A DNA stretch of 64,000 nucleotides from Candidatus Caenarcanales bacterium (GCA_013216135.1 JABSOS010000004.1:205939-269938); one strand, 5' to 3'; numbered from the stretch's first letter, positions 45,646 to 54,717 are shown. Notes: generated by a model from the letters alone, not told the origin. Numbers and translations: made by a program.

Positions 45646-46050
45646 TTAATCTTGATAGCCTATTACGATAGCGACACTCATAGCCTTTTCATGACTAATA
45701 GAAATTTCCCATTTGTTTATACCAAGCTTCTCTGCTACATTTACCGCGTTGTTTTCAAGCTTAATATAAGGTGCGCCACAACCTTCTTTTTTTAAAATTA
45801 AAATATCATGGAATGCTACTTCTTTTCCGATTCCAGTTCCCAGAGCTTTTGCTACAGCTTCTTTTGCAGCGTACCTGGCTGCAAGCCTATGGCTGAGTGA
45901 AGGTTTGAAGCTTCTTTGGTTAAAACCAAATTCTAAATATTCTTGTTCTTCTGCCGTCAGAATTTTATTTACGAATTTTTTTCCGTATCTTCTTAAAACT
46001 TTTTCAATTCTATTAGGGTCGCAAAGATCCGTACCAAGTCTTAGGGGCAT
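45646..46050 (-). CDS. acpS: holo-[acyl-carrier-protein] synthase
   Basis: AcpS transfers 4'-phosphopantetheine from CoA to acyl carrier protein. The 134-aa protein has the N-terminal LRLGTDLCDPNRIEKVL with the metal-binding Asp, ILTAEEQEYLE, RLAARYAAKEAVAKALGTGIG with the conserved Glu/Lys, and KWEISISHEKAMSVAIVI. Length is standard. A perfect TATAAT lies six bases before the ATG and there is no ribosome-binding site. It lies inside the envelope operon, directly before the glycosyltransferase. Confidence 0.95.
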   Translation of the reverse strand: MPLRLGTDLCDPNRIEKVLRRYGKKFVNKILTAEEQEYLEFGFNQRSFKPSLSHRLAARYAAKEAVAKALGTGIGKEVAFHDILILKKEGCGAPYIKLENNAVNVAEKLGINKWEISISHEKAMSVAIVIGYQD

Positions 46051-46056
46051 AAACTA

Positions 46057-46062
46057 ATTATA
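46057..46062 (-). promoter_or_regulatory. acpS -10 box
   Basis: TATAAT on the minus strand ends six bases before the acpS ATG at 46050, giving an internal leaderless promoter for acpS and the genes after it. Confidence 0.55.
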
Positions 46063-46064
46063 CC

Positions 46065-47237
46065 TTAGTATCCGACAAGCTCCATATATCCTTTCCCGTT
46101 AATTTTCTCATCAGCAAAGCTACCATCAATTTTTACTGCACCTTCATAGTACGGATAAGCATTATGATGTTCTTGGTCTTTTACTGCTGCTTTAATATTG
46201 ATTTTCAGTTTCAGCTTAGGTATTTCCATTCTCCAGCTTATAGGATAGTTACCGTTACTGTATGAACTGTGGAAGTGTGATTTTTCTTTAAGCTTTATAT
46301 CTTTATGAGAGAAGCTGTGTTTTTGTCCTTCAGAGTCAATGATAACCCCTGTACTGTAAGGGTCTGTGTTTCCAGCAGAATCTCTAAGCCTATAGTACAT
46401 TATTTCAATATTATTTGATAATTGTAAGGCAAACCAATCCCAGCCTACCAAAGAATCACCAAGTGAGCTAGTGCTCCATTCACGATCAAGCCAACTATAG
46501 CCTTTTACTTTAAAAGATTTATCTTTAATTTTTATATTACCAACGCTTGCAAGCCTTGATATAGAGTAATAGTAAGAAGCGTTGCCAAGTCCTTGCGTTT
46601 TCTGACTTAAACCTTGATCACCTTGAAGGGTTATAGGCTTTACTGGGTCTAGTTCAAGCTGTAGTTCAACATCTCCTTCTTTTGCAGTGATAAGAACAGG
46701 ATAAGTTTCTCCACTTTTATTATCAAAAGATTTTATTGACCAATCTTTTAACCAAACCTTGTGTGGTTCTGCCTTTGCACCTGCTAAGCCAGCAGAGTCT
46801 CTTGAAAATTTTTCATATGAATAAAAATGATGATTTGAGATATCTGATACTGCAAAGTGCGCCATGTAAATTTGTTTACTTTGCCAAGAGTTTGCTTTAG
46901 GAGCAGAGTCTGAGCTTTCAGGCATTAAGCCATTTCTAAATATTGTTATTTGATAACCAAACTCTTCACCTGTTTCAGCTTCTAAATTTCCAGTATAATA
47001 CCACCATTCTGTTTTAAATTCCTTATGTGGACCATGATCTAGAGGGAATATGAAATCACGAGGATCTATAGCTTTTGCAAATGCTACATCATCTTCTTTA
47101 TTTGCTTTCATCAATTTACTAGGTTTAGTTAAATTGAAATCTTTATTAGTTGAAGTATTTGCATTCTTTACTCCTAAGTAACTTAGGCTTGCTAAGAGGA
47201 TTAGAGCTATAAAGATGACTATAGTATTATTTTTCAT
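46065..47237 (-). CDS. AttH/CrtC-like lipocalin-fold protein
   Basis: The 390-aa protein has an N-terminal membrane anchor or signal (about 6-23). Two lipocalin-like halves follow with the family motifs FIFPLDHGPHKEFKTEWWYY, GYQITIFRNGL, KGYSWLDREWSTSSLG and VGWDWFALQLSNNIEIMYYR. The family includes carotenoid 1,2-hydratase (CrtC) and AttH. In AttEFGH-type operons an AttH protein follows an ABC ATPase and FtsX-type permease, exactly as here: the permease stop is 2 bp upstream. It is therefore more likely an envelope partner of the exporter than a carotenoid enzyme. Confidence 0.87.
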   Translation of the reverse strand: MKNNTIVIFIALILLASLSYLGVKNANTSTNKDFNLTKPSKLMKANKEDDVAFAKAIDPRDFIFPLDHGPHKEFKTEWWYYTGNLEAETGEEFGYQITIFRNGLMPESSDSAPKANSWQSKQIYMAHFAVSDISNHHFYSYEKFSRDSAGLAGAKAEPHKVWLKDWSIKSFDNKSGETYPVLITAKEGDVELQLELDPVKPITLQGDQGLSQKTQGLGNASYYYSISRLASVGNIKIKDKSFKVKGYSWLDREWSTSSLGDSLVGWDWFALQLSNNIEIMYYRLRDSAGNTDPYSTGVIIDSEGQKHSFSHKDIKLKEKSHFHSSYSNGNYPISWRMEIPKLKLKINIKAAVKDQEHHNAYPYYEGAVKIDGSFADEKINGKGYMELVGY

Positions 47238-47239
47238 AT

Positions 47240-49807
47240 TTAGTCTTTAAGTAAAATGGATGCAGGTATATCTTTTAGTTTTAGGCTTGGATAAAGAGAT
47301 GCAAGGAAGGAGCAGCTTAAAGAAACAGCAAGTGCAATCATGAAGTTTTTAATATCTAAACTAAAGTGAATATCCCAGCCAAAAGATCTGTGGTTGATAA
47401 CATCTATCATTACCCACGCAGAAAGGATTCCAATAGGAATACTATATAGCCATGAAAGTAAACCCATGCTAAGAGCTTGAATGGAATTGGTTTTGAAAAT
47501 ATCTTTATCACTTAAACCTAAAGCTTTAAGAAGAGCAAACTCTTTTTTTCTTTCTATAAGTAATGCAAGTAAAGCATTAAAGATACCAAAGGCTGCAACA
47601 ATAATAGCTATAACTTTTAAAACAGATGTAATTCTAAAAGTTCTATCAAAGATTATTAATGACTCATCTAATAGTTGTTTATTAGACCTTATTTCAAAGC
47701 TATCAGCAGGGATATTTTTGGCTATAGCCTTCTCTTTAAAGTTTTCAATAAATTTGGTGTCGTCTGATTTATCTTTGATAAATACCCCGAGTGAACTTAC
47801 AGAATTATCATTCCATAATGATCGATAGAAGTCTTGATGCATAATCAGTAAACCTTGATCAGAACTATAGTCATTAAATATACCGAGTACTTTAAAACTT
47901 TTCAAGCCTTTATCTGTAAATAATTCAAGCTCTTCACCTACTTTCGTATCGTGTTTATAGGCATAAGGAGCAGAAACTATTAAGCCACCTTTATTATCAA
48001 ATAGTTCCCAGAGTTGCTTGATGGATTCTTTATCTAGTGGAGCTTTAAATTTAAATGACTCTTTTACTACTTTTAATGAGTTTATACTTGCAAGTCTAAC
48101 AGTAGAATCTGGAGACCTAATATCACGAAGATGATACTCACTTATCTCTGAAACTTTTTCTGTGTTTGAATTTTTAACAAAGTTTAGTAGTTTAGTATCA
48201 AGTGAAACACTGTTTTTGTTAGATACAAGTTTAGGGCTTGAAATATAAACATCAGCAAATAAAGAGTAATTTAGCCAGTCCTCCACAGTGTTTCTAAAAC
48301 TACTAATCGCTATATCAAGTGATAGGAATAATGACAGAGAAACACTGAGAGCAGCTATAGCGATAGCATTTCTACTTAAATTTTTTTGGAGACTTCTAGC
48401 AGAAATCATTGCTGCTATCCCTAAACTATCTTTAAAGATGAAATTAAGAATAAAGTCTGAATTATATACTAGGCAAGGGATAAAGAGAGCGCAGCCAAAT
48501 ACTAGTAAAAATAAACCTAGAAAACAAAGTGGAATATTATGCGTAAAAATAGAAAATATAATAAAAGCTAGAACTATTAGTATCAAAGCGATTAAGTTTA
48601 ATTGAGGAATATATTTTTTACTTTTTTCCTCTATGTCTATTTCTTTCAGTGCATTATTTACAGGAGTATTACTTGCTTCTAGTGCTGGTAAAAACGCTGA
48701 AAAGATGGATGTCAAAATTCCTATTAGAGCAGGTTTTAGTAAATCAATAGTATCTATGTTGATTTGGTTTACTTGGATAACGAAATATAAATCATTTATA
48801 GTTCGTGTTATAAGATCTAAAATTATTTTTGCTAAACCTATTCCTAAACTAATTCCAAGAATGGTTCCAATTATGGCAAGTAAACTTGATTCAAATATAA
48901 TGCTTGAGAATATTTCATTTTTACTAGCTCCTATAGCTCTAAAGACTCCAATGATTTTTCTTCTCTGCAGTACAGAGAAGGTCATGGTGTTATAGATTAG
49001 AAAAACACCTACTAACATAGCAAGTAAACTAAGTGCACTTAAGTTAGTGTTAAAAGATTTAGTCATTAATTCTTTAGATTCATTTCTATCAGAGGCTTTA
49101 ATCAAAATTAAGGACTTATCAAGCTTAACGATTTTTTCTTTGAAAGCTTCGGTGTCAAAATTATCTGGAAGTATTAAATCAACTCTGCTTATATAAGACT
49201 TTAAATTTAGTAATTCTTGAGCCGTAGAGATGTCTACAAATAAAATATTGTCTAAGCTAGAGCTTTCTTCTTTAGATTCAGAGTCTAAAACCCCATATAA
49301 TTTAAGCGGGTAATAGCCTCTAAAGCTATTAAACTCGATGGTGTCTCCAGAAATTATTTTTAAATTTTCAGCTGTTCTTTTAGAACAAAGAAAAGCTTCT
49401 AAGTTATTTATAAAAGGTGATGCGTTGAATTTTTTTAAAGTTAAGTCATTTGATATCGAACGGAACTCATAATCAGAAAAAGGGTCAAAGCCGATTACTT
49501 TATATAGTTCATCGTTTTTAACTATGAAATCTTCAATGATAGGTGCGATAGCAATATTTTCATTTAAATAAAGCTTATTTAAAACCTTTTCTGAAATTTT
49601 CTCAGAGTTAGATATGATATGGTGAGTCGCCTTACCATTAATAATTTCAGTTGATAGTTTAAAAGATTTTTTTGCTGAATTAATCGCAATGTCAGTCGCT
49701 GTAATGATTGCAACTGAAAGAACAATACCTGCTATTAAAGAAAAGAATTGCCAAGAGTTTTTAGTAATAAAACGACTACTAGATTTAAAGAGTGATATTG
49801 GAAGCAT
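47240..49807 (-). CDS. FtsX/MacB-like ABC transporter permease
   Basis: The 855-aa protein has an N-terminal membrane helix, a large periplasmic domain and two FtsX-like membrane units (about 255-385 and 730-850). Conserved segments include FRAIGASKNEIFSSIIFESS and LLKALGLSDKDIFKTNSIQ. This duplicated layout matches LolC/AttFG-type exporters that extract lipids or lipoproteins without an independent substrate channel. The start overlaps the ATPase gene by 23 bp, and the AttH-like gene follows after 2 bp. The cargo is unknown. Confidence 0.92.
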   Translation of the reverse strand: MLPISLFKSSSRFITKNSWQFFSLIAGIVLSVAIITATDIAINSAKKSFKLSTEIINGKATHHIISNSEKISEKVLNKLYLNENIAIAPIIEDFIVKNDELYKVIGFDPFSDYEFRSISNDLTLKKFNASPFINNLEAFLCSKRTAENLKIISGDTIEFNSFRGYYPLKLYGVLDSESKEESSSLDNILFVDISTAQELLNLKSYISRVDLILPDNFDTEAFKEKIVKLDKSLILIKASDRNESKELMTKSFNTNLSALSLLAMLVGVFLIYNTMTFSVLQRRKIIGVFRAIGASKNEIFSSIIFESSLLAIIGTILGISLGIGLAKIILDLITRTINDLYFVIQVNQINIDTIDLLKPALIGILTSIFSAFLPALEASNTPVNNALKEIDIEEKSKKYIPQLNLIALILIVLAFIIFSIFTHNIPLCFLGLFLLVFGCALFIPCLVYNSDFILNFIFKDSLGIAAMISARSLQKNLSRNAIAIAALSVSLSLFLSLDIAISSFRNTVEDWLNYSLFADVYISSPKLVSNKNSVSLDTKLLNFVKNSNTEKVSEISEYHLRDIRSPDSTVRLASINSLKVVKESFKFKAPLDKESIKQLWELFDNKGGLIVSAPYAYKHDTKVGEELELFTDKGLKSFKVLGIFNDYSSDQGLLIMHQDFYRSLWNDNSVSSLGVFIKDKSDDTKFIENFKEKAIAKNIPADSFEIRSNKQLLDESLIIFDRTFRITSVLKVIAIIVAAFGIFNALLALLIERKKEFALLKALGLSDKDIFKTNSIQALSMGLLSWLYSIPIGILSAWVMIDVINHRSFGWDIHFSLDIKNFMIALAVSLSCSFLASLYPSLKLKDIPASILLKD

Positions 49808-50507
49808 TGTTTGTATCTCTCTCTTCTAGTTCTGCTGGCTCATTATGAAAAACTCTATTTTTTAGGTAGACCGCTCTATCAGCATATTTGATTAAATCTC
49901 TGTCGTGACTAACCATTATAGTGGTAGGGGCATAATCCTCTCTTAGAGTCATAAGTAAATTCATAACTACTTCAGCTGTTTCTGAATCTAAGTTTCCAGT
50001 AGGTTCATCAGCAAGTAAAATTTCCGGTCTATGTGATAATGCTCTAACTAGAGCTACTCTTTGTTGTTCACCACCTGAAAGCTTCTCTGGGAAAGAAGAT
50101 TTTTTGTTAATTAAACCCACGGTTTTTAACATACTTAGGCTTAAATCAATATTTTCTTTTACATATAAACCATTCAATTCAAGCGGTAATAAAATATTTT
50201 CTTCAACAGTAAGTGTCGGAATTAAATTGAAGTTTTGGAAAATAAAACCAATATTTTTTCTTCGAAATAAGGTTTTCTCCTCCTCGCTGATCTTAGCTAA
50301 ATCAATATCATTTATTCTTAATGAGCCAGAGTCAATATTATCTAGGCAACTAACTAAATTTAAGAATGTAGATTTACCTGAGCCACTTGCACCAAAGATT
50401 ATTACGAATTCTCCCTTGGAGATTTCTAGGCTGGTGTTACTGAAGATAACATGTTCTTTATTGTTACCTTCGTAGAAAGATTTACATAGATTTTCTGCAA
50501 CTATCAA
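49785..50507 (-). CDS. LolD-like ABC transporter ATPase
   Basis: The 240-aa ATPase has the Walker A GASGSGKSTFLNLVSCLD, the Q-loop NIGFIFQNFNLIPTLTVEEN, the signature LSGGEQQRVALVRALSHRP, Walker B ILLADEPTGNLD and the switch MVSHDRDL. It powers the FtsX-like permease encoded by the overlapping next gene. The start is TTG at 50507 with no strong ribosome-binding site. It is the first gene of the envelope operon that runs to rseP. Confidence 0.94.
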   Translation of the reverse strand: MIVAENLCKSFYEGNNKEHVIFSNTSLEISKGEFVIIFGASGSGKSTFLNLVSCLDNIDSGSLRINDIDLAKISEEEKTLFRRKNIGFIFQNFNLIPTLTVEENILLPLELNGLYVKENIDLSLSMLKTVGLINKKSSFPEKLSGGEQQRVALVRALSHRPEILLADEPTGNLDSETAEVVMNLLMTLREDYAPTTIMVSHDRDLIKYADRAVYLKNRVFHNEPAELEERDTNNASNITL

Positions 50508-50591
50508 AGCAAGCTCTATTCTCTCACAAAAACGTCAGTAGATCAAAAAAATAGTTAAGAGCTTCGTTAAATTATGATTTAGCTTCGTTTT

Positions 50592-51800
50592 TTAGGCTTG
50601 AATAGCTTTTTTTACTTCTGAGATTACATAGCGTGTGTGAGCGTATGAAAGTCCGCCTTGAAGGTAACCGATATAGGGCTCTCTTAATGGTCCATCTGCT
50701 GAAAGTTCTATACTTGAACCTTCGATAAATGCTCCAGCAGCCATGATAATTTGATCATCATAGCCTGAGATTTCATCTGGAATTGGGCTGAACATAGAGT
50801 TAACTGGACTGTTTTTCTGTACTAGCTCACAGAATTTTATAAGCTTCTCTTCACTATTAAATTTAATGGCTTGGATTATATCGTTTCTTTCAGCATCAAA
50901 TGCTGGAATCGTTTCTAAGCCTTCATTTGATAACACTTTAGCAGCAAGGCTCATACCCTTTAAAGCTTCATAGACTATAGATGGAGCTAAAAAGAAACCT
51001 TGGAACATGAGGCGATTTTGATCAAAGCTACAGCCACCATGTGTGCCTATGCCTGGTGCAGTTAAAACTTCAGCTGCATTTTCAACATATTCTTTCTTTC
51101 CTGCGATATAAGCTCCAGCAGCTACAATTCCAGCTCCTGGGTTCTTTATTAATGAACCAGCTATTAAGTCAGCACCTATATCTGTAGGTTCTTGTTTTTG
51201 GGTGAATTCACCGTAGCAGTTGTCAACAAAAATCATCGCATTAGGAGCTTTCTCTTTAATTAAATCTATTTTTTCTTTCAAATAGTCTAAACCATAACTA
51301 TCGCGCCATTCATAACCGCGAGAGCGCTGTAAGAAAGCTACTTTAGTTTCTGGGTCTAAGTTTTTTTCACCTTCTACGTAGTTAATTGAGTATTTAGTTT
51401 TGAATTTTTTAAAGACGCTCTGTAAAGTATCGTAAGGTTTACCAGTTACTGCTACTAATTTATCACCTGCGTTAAGGTTACCTAAAATTGCACAGCTAAT
51501 AGCGTGAGTCCCAGAAACTAATTGAAGTCTAATAATTGCAGCTTCGGTGTTAAAGTAATTAGCGTAAAGTTCGTCTAATTTATCTTTTCCTAGGTCGTCG
51601 TAGCCATAGCCAGTAACCCAAGAGTAATGTGCATTTTGGATTCCTGATTTCTGGAAGGCTCTTAGGACTTTTACCTGATTATGGTATTTATTCTCTCGAA
51701 ATTTTTCCCATATATTTTCTAGAGCTGTTTCAGCTTCTAAAATGCTGGGATCTATTTCTGGGATAGCTTCAATTGTTGCCATAAATGCTGAGTGTAACAC
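50592..51800 (-). CDS. methionine gamma-lyase family PLP protein (aluminium-resistance type)
   Basis: The 402-aa PLP-dependent fold-type I protein matches the Met_gamma_lyase/aluminium-resistance family: HYSWVTGYGYDDLGKDKLDE, IIRLQLVSGTHAISCAI, the PLP lysine region DLIAGSLIKNPGAGIVAAG, and RLMFQGFFLAPSIV. It probably cleaves or exchanges sulfur amino acids, but true activity in this family is poorly defined. The start may be GTG at 51800, which has an AT-rich -10-like TAATAA just upstream, or ATG at 51782. Confidence 0.9.
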   Translation of the reverse strand: MLHSAFMATIEAIPEIDPSILEAETALENIWEKFRENKYHNQVKVLRAFQKSGIQNAHYSWVTGYGYDDLGKDKLDELYANYFNTEAAIIRLQLVSGTHAISCAILGNLNAGDKLVAVTGKPYDTLQSVFKKFKTKYSINYVEGEKNLDPETKVAFLQRSRGYEWRDSYGLDYLKEKIDLIKEKAPNAMIFVDNCYGEFTQKQEPTDIGADLIAGSLIKNPGAGIVAAGAYIAGKKEYVENAAEVLTAPGIGTHGGCSFDQNRLMFQGFFLAPSIVYEALKGMSLAAKVLSNEGLETIPAFDAERNDIIQAIKFNSEEKLIKFCELVQKNSPVNSMFSPIPDEISGYDDQIIMAAGAFIEGSSIELSADGPLREPYIGYLQGGLSYAHTRYVISEVKKAIQA

Positions 51801-51834
51801 ACTTATTATTAGGAAAACTTTAGAGGATTGCTAT

Positions 51835-51921
51835 ATCTTAAGGACACGCCAAAAACCCATACCAAGCGGATTATGCTTCAAAGCTTTGTTTTTCAGCAAA
51901 TCCTTAAAGATAACTTAACCA
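51835..51921 (+). promoter_or_regulatory. competing hairpins and Pho-box-like repeat before the 319-aa gene
   Basis: ATCTTAAGGA (51835-51844) pairs with TCCTTAAAGAT (51901-51911), and GGATTATGC (51868-51876) pairs with GCAAATCC (51896-51903). The two stems share TCC and cannot form together. The region ends with CTTAAAGA-TAA-CTTAACCA (51903-51921), an 11-bp-period repeat 20 bp before the ATG at 51941. The same distance is seen at 17339. Confidence 0.45.
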
Positions 51922-51940
51922 AAACTACGAATAAAGTAGT

Positions 51941-52900
51941 ATGGGCAAAAAGTCAATTAAGACTATGTTTGAAAACTTAATTGCGCTGGCTGAAAAGTCA
52001 GATTCTCAGGCATTAGATGATAATTTTTATAAAAAAACGAGTCAATGCCCTTGCCCTGTAGAACAGAAACCAGATGGTAAGTTACATTTAGGAATCTATG
52101 ATAGAGATTATCAAGAGATTGTAAGCTTCTGGGAAGGGGTAACTGAAAGTAAAATCCTAAGTCAGGGATTGATTATGGACTTAGAGTTTTTACTTGATAA
52201 GCTTGATGGTTCTGAAGATCAAATCATAGATTTAGCTAAAGTAAAAGAAGCTGTCACTATACTTCCAGAAAAGGTTTTAGAGAATATGCTTGTGATTAGA
52301 CTTAATAAGTCACTGTCTCTGAATTTAGACACATATAAAAGGCACCCATATTCTCCTTTTAAAAGATCACTTGCAAGAAGCCATATTGAGCAAATTCAGG
52401 ATTTTGCTGAGATTTATGGCTTAGATTTAATGAAGGTTGATATTAACTCTAGAGCCTATGAAAATTTCCCAGACCAGCTAGATGAAATCTTTTTCATCAA
52501 TGAGTCGAGAAAGTATGCAATTGATCATAATGATCTTTTACCAGTAAAGGAATTGGTTCTGTCTGGAGAAAATGCTCAGGTTTATGTAAATGGTGGTTTG
52601 ATTAAAGAACCTACTAACTTAAAAGTTATTATTCATGAGAAAAATAATGAATTAAATTTAGAGTTTCTTCCAGCTGGAAGTCATTTAGAGTTTGAGACTT
52701 TAGATGGAGACTATTTCTCTTTAGATAGTATCGATTTAGGAGCAGATATTACATACACTCCTAACAATTTTTCAATAAAAGCAAACCATGCCAATATCGA
52801 TATTAGTGGTAATATCAACGAAACGTTCAAGCTAACCATGTATGATATGGGTCCACAAAGCAAAATTAATATCTTTAGGAAAACAAAAGAGAAAGCTTAG
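51941..52900 (+). CDS. hypothetical protein, lineage-specific
   Basis: I do not recognise this 319-aa protein. It has no signal peptide. A Cys-Pro-Cys-Pro motif occurs near residue 37 (QCPCPVEQ), followed by a helical region (about 60-190) and a beta-rich C-terminal part (about 200-310). There is no Shine-Dalgarno sequence. A tandem CTTAA repeat lies 20-38 bp before the ATG, as for other lineage-specific genes in the window. It converges with argF. Confidence 0.7.
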   Translation: MGKKSIKTMFENLIALAEKSDSQALDDNFYKKTSQCPCPVEQKPDGKLHLGIYDRDYQEIVSFWEGVTESKILSQGLIMDLEFLLDKLDGSEDQIIDLAKVKEAVTILPEKVLENMLVIRLNKSLSLNLDTYKRHPYSPFKRSLARSHIEQIQDFAEIYGLDLMKVDINSRAYENFPDQLDEIFFINESRKYAIDHNDLLPVKELVLSGENAQVYVNGGLIKEPTNLKVIIHEKNNELNLEFLPAGSHLEFETLDGDYFSLDSIDLGADITYTPNNFSIKANHANIDISGNINETFKLTMYDMGPQSKINIFRKTKEKA

Positions 52901-52914
52901 AGACTAATTATTAA

Positions 52915-53814
52915 TTAAGCACCAAGTAAGTGAAGCATAACAGCTTTTTGAGTATGAAGCCTGTTTTCAGCTTGCCTTAAGATAGTAGTTTCGTGATCTT
53001 TAAGAGCTTCAGCTGTAATCTCCTCCCCCCTATGAGCTGGTAAACAGTGAAGAACAATAGCAGTTTCTTTAGCAAATTCTTCAAGAAGATTAGTGTTAAC
53101 CTGGTAACCTGAGAAAATTTGCTTACGCTCTTGGGCTTCTTTTTCTTGTCCCATACTAGACCAAACATCTGTGTAGATTACGTCAGCTCCTTCTGCTGCA
53201 GTTCCTACACCATGACAAACATGAGTAAATTCAGATTCAAATTCTTTACCAGGTTCGAATTTTAATGGACAAGCTACAGAAATGTGAACACCAAGCTTAG
53301 TGCAAGCTAGCATTAAACTTCTCACGGTGTTATTACCATCACCAATGTAGGCAATTTTTAAACCTTCAAATGAACCATAATGTTCTTTAATGGTTAATAG
53401 ATCTGCAAGAGTTTGGCACGGATGTTCTAAATCTGTAAGACCATTGATAACTGGGATATCACTATGTGTAGCGAATTCTTCAACTACATCATGACCAAAA
53501 GTTCTGATCATTACCATATCTAAATATTGAGACATTACTCTAGAAACATCCTGGCGAGTTTCTCTACCACCCATCATGATTTCTTGAGCACTTAAAACTA
53601 TAGGAAAAGCACCTAGTTGACGAATACCTACTTCAAAGCTAATTCTAGTCCTAAGACTAGGCTTTTCAAAGATCATACCTACAGACTTACCTTTAAGAAG
53701 GTTGCTTTGATCAGCACCATTCTTTAGATCGGCTTTAAGCTGCGCGGATCTATCTAATAAATTTTCTAATTCTTCTTTACTAATATCGTTAATACTTAGA
53801 TAATTTTTAGGCAT
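52915..53814 (-). CDS. argF: ornithine carbamoyltransferase
   Basis: The 299-aa enzyme makes citrulline from ornithine and carbamoyl phosphate. It has the carbamoyl-phosphate motif FEKPSLRTRISFEVGI, GRETRQDVSRVMSQYLD, NGLTDLEHPCQTLADLLTI with HPCQ, YIGDGNNTVRSLM and the ornithine-site HCLPAHRGEEI. Length is normal. I chose ATG 53814 (MPKNYLSINDIS); a longer frame to 53910 adds a non-conserved hydrophobic stretch from the hairpin-rich upstream region. No other arg genes are in the window. Confidence 0.96.
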   Translation of the reverse strand: MPKNYLSINDISKEELENLLDRSAQLKADLKNGADQSNLLKGKSVGMIFEKPSLRTRISFEVGIRQLGAFPIVLSAQEIMMGGRETRQDVSRVMSQYLDMVMIRTFGHDVVEEFATHSDIPVINGLTDLEHPCQTLADLLTIKEHYGSFEGLKIAYIGDGNNTVRSLMLACTKLGVHISVACPLKFEPGKEFESEFTHVCHGVGTAAEGADVIYTDVWSSMGQEKEAQERKQIFSGYQVNTNLLEEFAKETAIVLHCLPAHRGEEITAEALKDHETTILRQAENRLHTQKAVMLHLLGA

Positions 53815-53856
53815 GAAGACAATTATATAACAATATTTTATTAGGAGTTCGAAATA

Positions 53857-54043
53857 CTCCTTAGCTTTGCTAAGGAGATGAATAGGACGAACGAGTAACA
53901 AAAGTAACATCGTAGCCTGAGCTATTTGGGAGGGAGAGCTCGTAAAGCTTTCACTCGCTGATTATGAAGGCTCAGAAACACAAAGTGTTTCTCCAGATTT
54001 GCGTAATACCCCTACAGCTTAGCTGCGGAGGTAGCAAATCTGG
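53857..54043 (-). other. hairpin-rich region upstream of argF
   Basis: Three strong, comparatively GC-rich hairpins lie between the 112-aa gene and argF: CTCCTTAGC-TTT-GCTAAGGAG (53857-53877), GAAACAC-AAA-GTGTTTC (53975-53991), and CCAGATTTGC...GCAAATCTGG (53993-54043) around an inner CAGC-TTA-GCTG. None is followed by a run of T on either strand. They could be an argF leader regulatory RNA or a mobile repeat. No tRNA fold is visible. Confidence 0.5.
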
Positions 54044-54070
54044 ATGTCACCTTTTATTCTTAAAATTAAA

Positions 54071-54409
54071 TTAAACAGTTACGTTTAAGCCGCTTGTTGT
54101 ATTTGCCCAATTCTCCTGTCTAGTGGCGTTAAGATCAACTAAGCTATTATATCTATCCAGTTGTGTTGTCGTAAAATCGCCAGTGTCTATACCAGCTAGG
54201 CGTTCCCCTCTATATTCAAGTCCTGAGGTCACGTTTGTGGCATATCTGGATGCAAAAGTAGTTTTGTTACCATTTTGTACATCTAAATTCTGAAATCTAG
54301 TAAACCTAGTCATGGGGTTTTTCCCTATAGGGCTGAATGGGCTCATTCTTATCCCTGGGAACCTTCTCATCATTCCACGAGGCATAATATTTCCAAATCC
54401 AAAACTCAT
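54071..54409 (-). CDS. small hypothetical protein (112 aa)
   Basis: I do not recognise this protein. The N-terminus is rich in Met, Phe, Arg, Gly and Pro (MSFGFGNIMPRGMMRRFPG); the C-terminal half is polar with predicted helix. A good Shine-Dalgarno sequence (GGGAGAG) lies five bases before the ATG, which supports expression. There is no signal peptide. Confidence 0.65.
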   Translation of the reverse strand: MSFGFGNIMPRGMMRRFPGIRMSPFSPIGKNPMTRFTRFQNLDVQNGNKTTFASRYATNVTSGLEYRGERLAGIDTGDFTTTQLDRYNSLVDLNATRQENWANTTSGLNVTV

Positions 54410-54717
54410 AATTACTCTCCCTTATTAACTCTCTTTTTCTCTCATTAATATGAAGGGGAGTTTTGTTGTTTTTTGATAGTGAAATTGCTGAAAATCCACT
54501 CTGTGAGGGATATGTATTGCGGATTGGAAGTCCAAATTCTTTCGTATTTTTCTAACATTTCTTCTATAAGTTCTTTATAAATTTTAGATCTGACTTAGTC
54601 TCACAAAAGAATTCTAAAATGTTACCACTCTCTTTGATATTCCGATACTTAAAAATACCTCCAGTTTTTCTCTTGTGAGGTTAAGTTTTTCTACCTGTGT
54701 AACTGAAAGTGGTTAAT
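54410..54717. other. 308-bp intergenic region
   Basis: No frame of useful length is present. It holds the second copy of ATGTATTGCGGATT (54512-54525), a small TTGGA-AG-TCCAA inverted repeat beside it, and a single CTTAACCT on the minus strand near 54682. I cannot locate a convincing promoter for the 112-aa gene or a terminator for the 708-aa gene. Confidence 0.4.

Noticed and set aside
53815-53910. N-terminal extension of argF to 53910
   Set aside because: The added residues are hydrophobic, not conserved in the family, and overlap a perfect hairpin.
53815-54070. tRNA or 4.5S/SRP RNA in the hairpin-rich region before argF
   Set aside because: No T-loop, acceptor stem or conserved SRP loop motif can be found on either strand.
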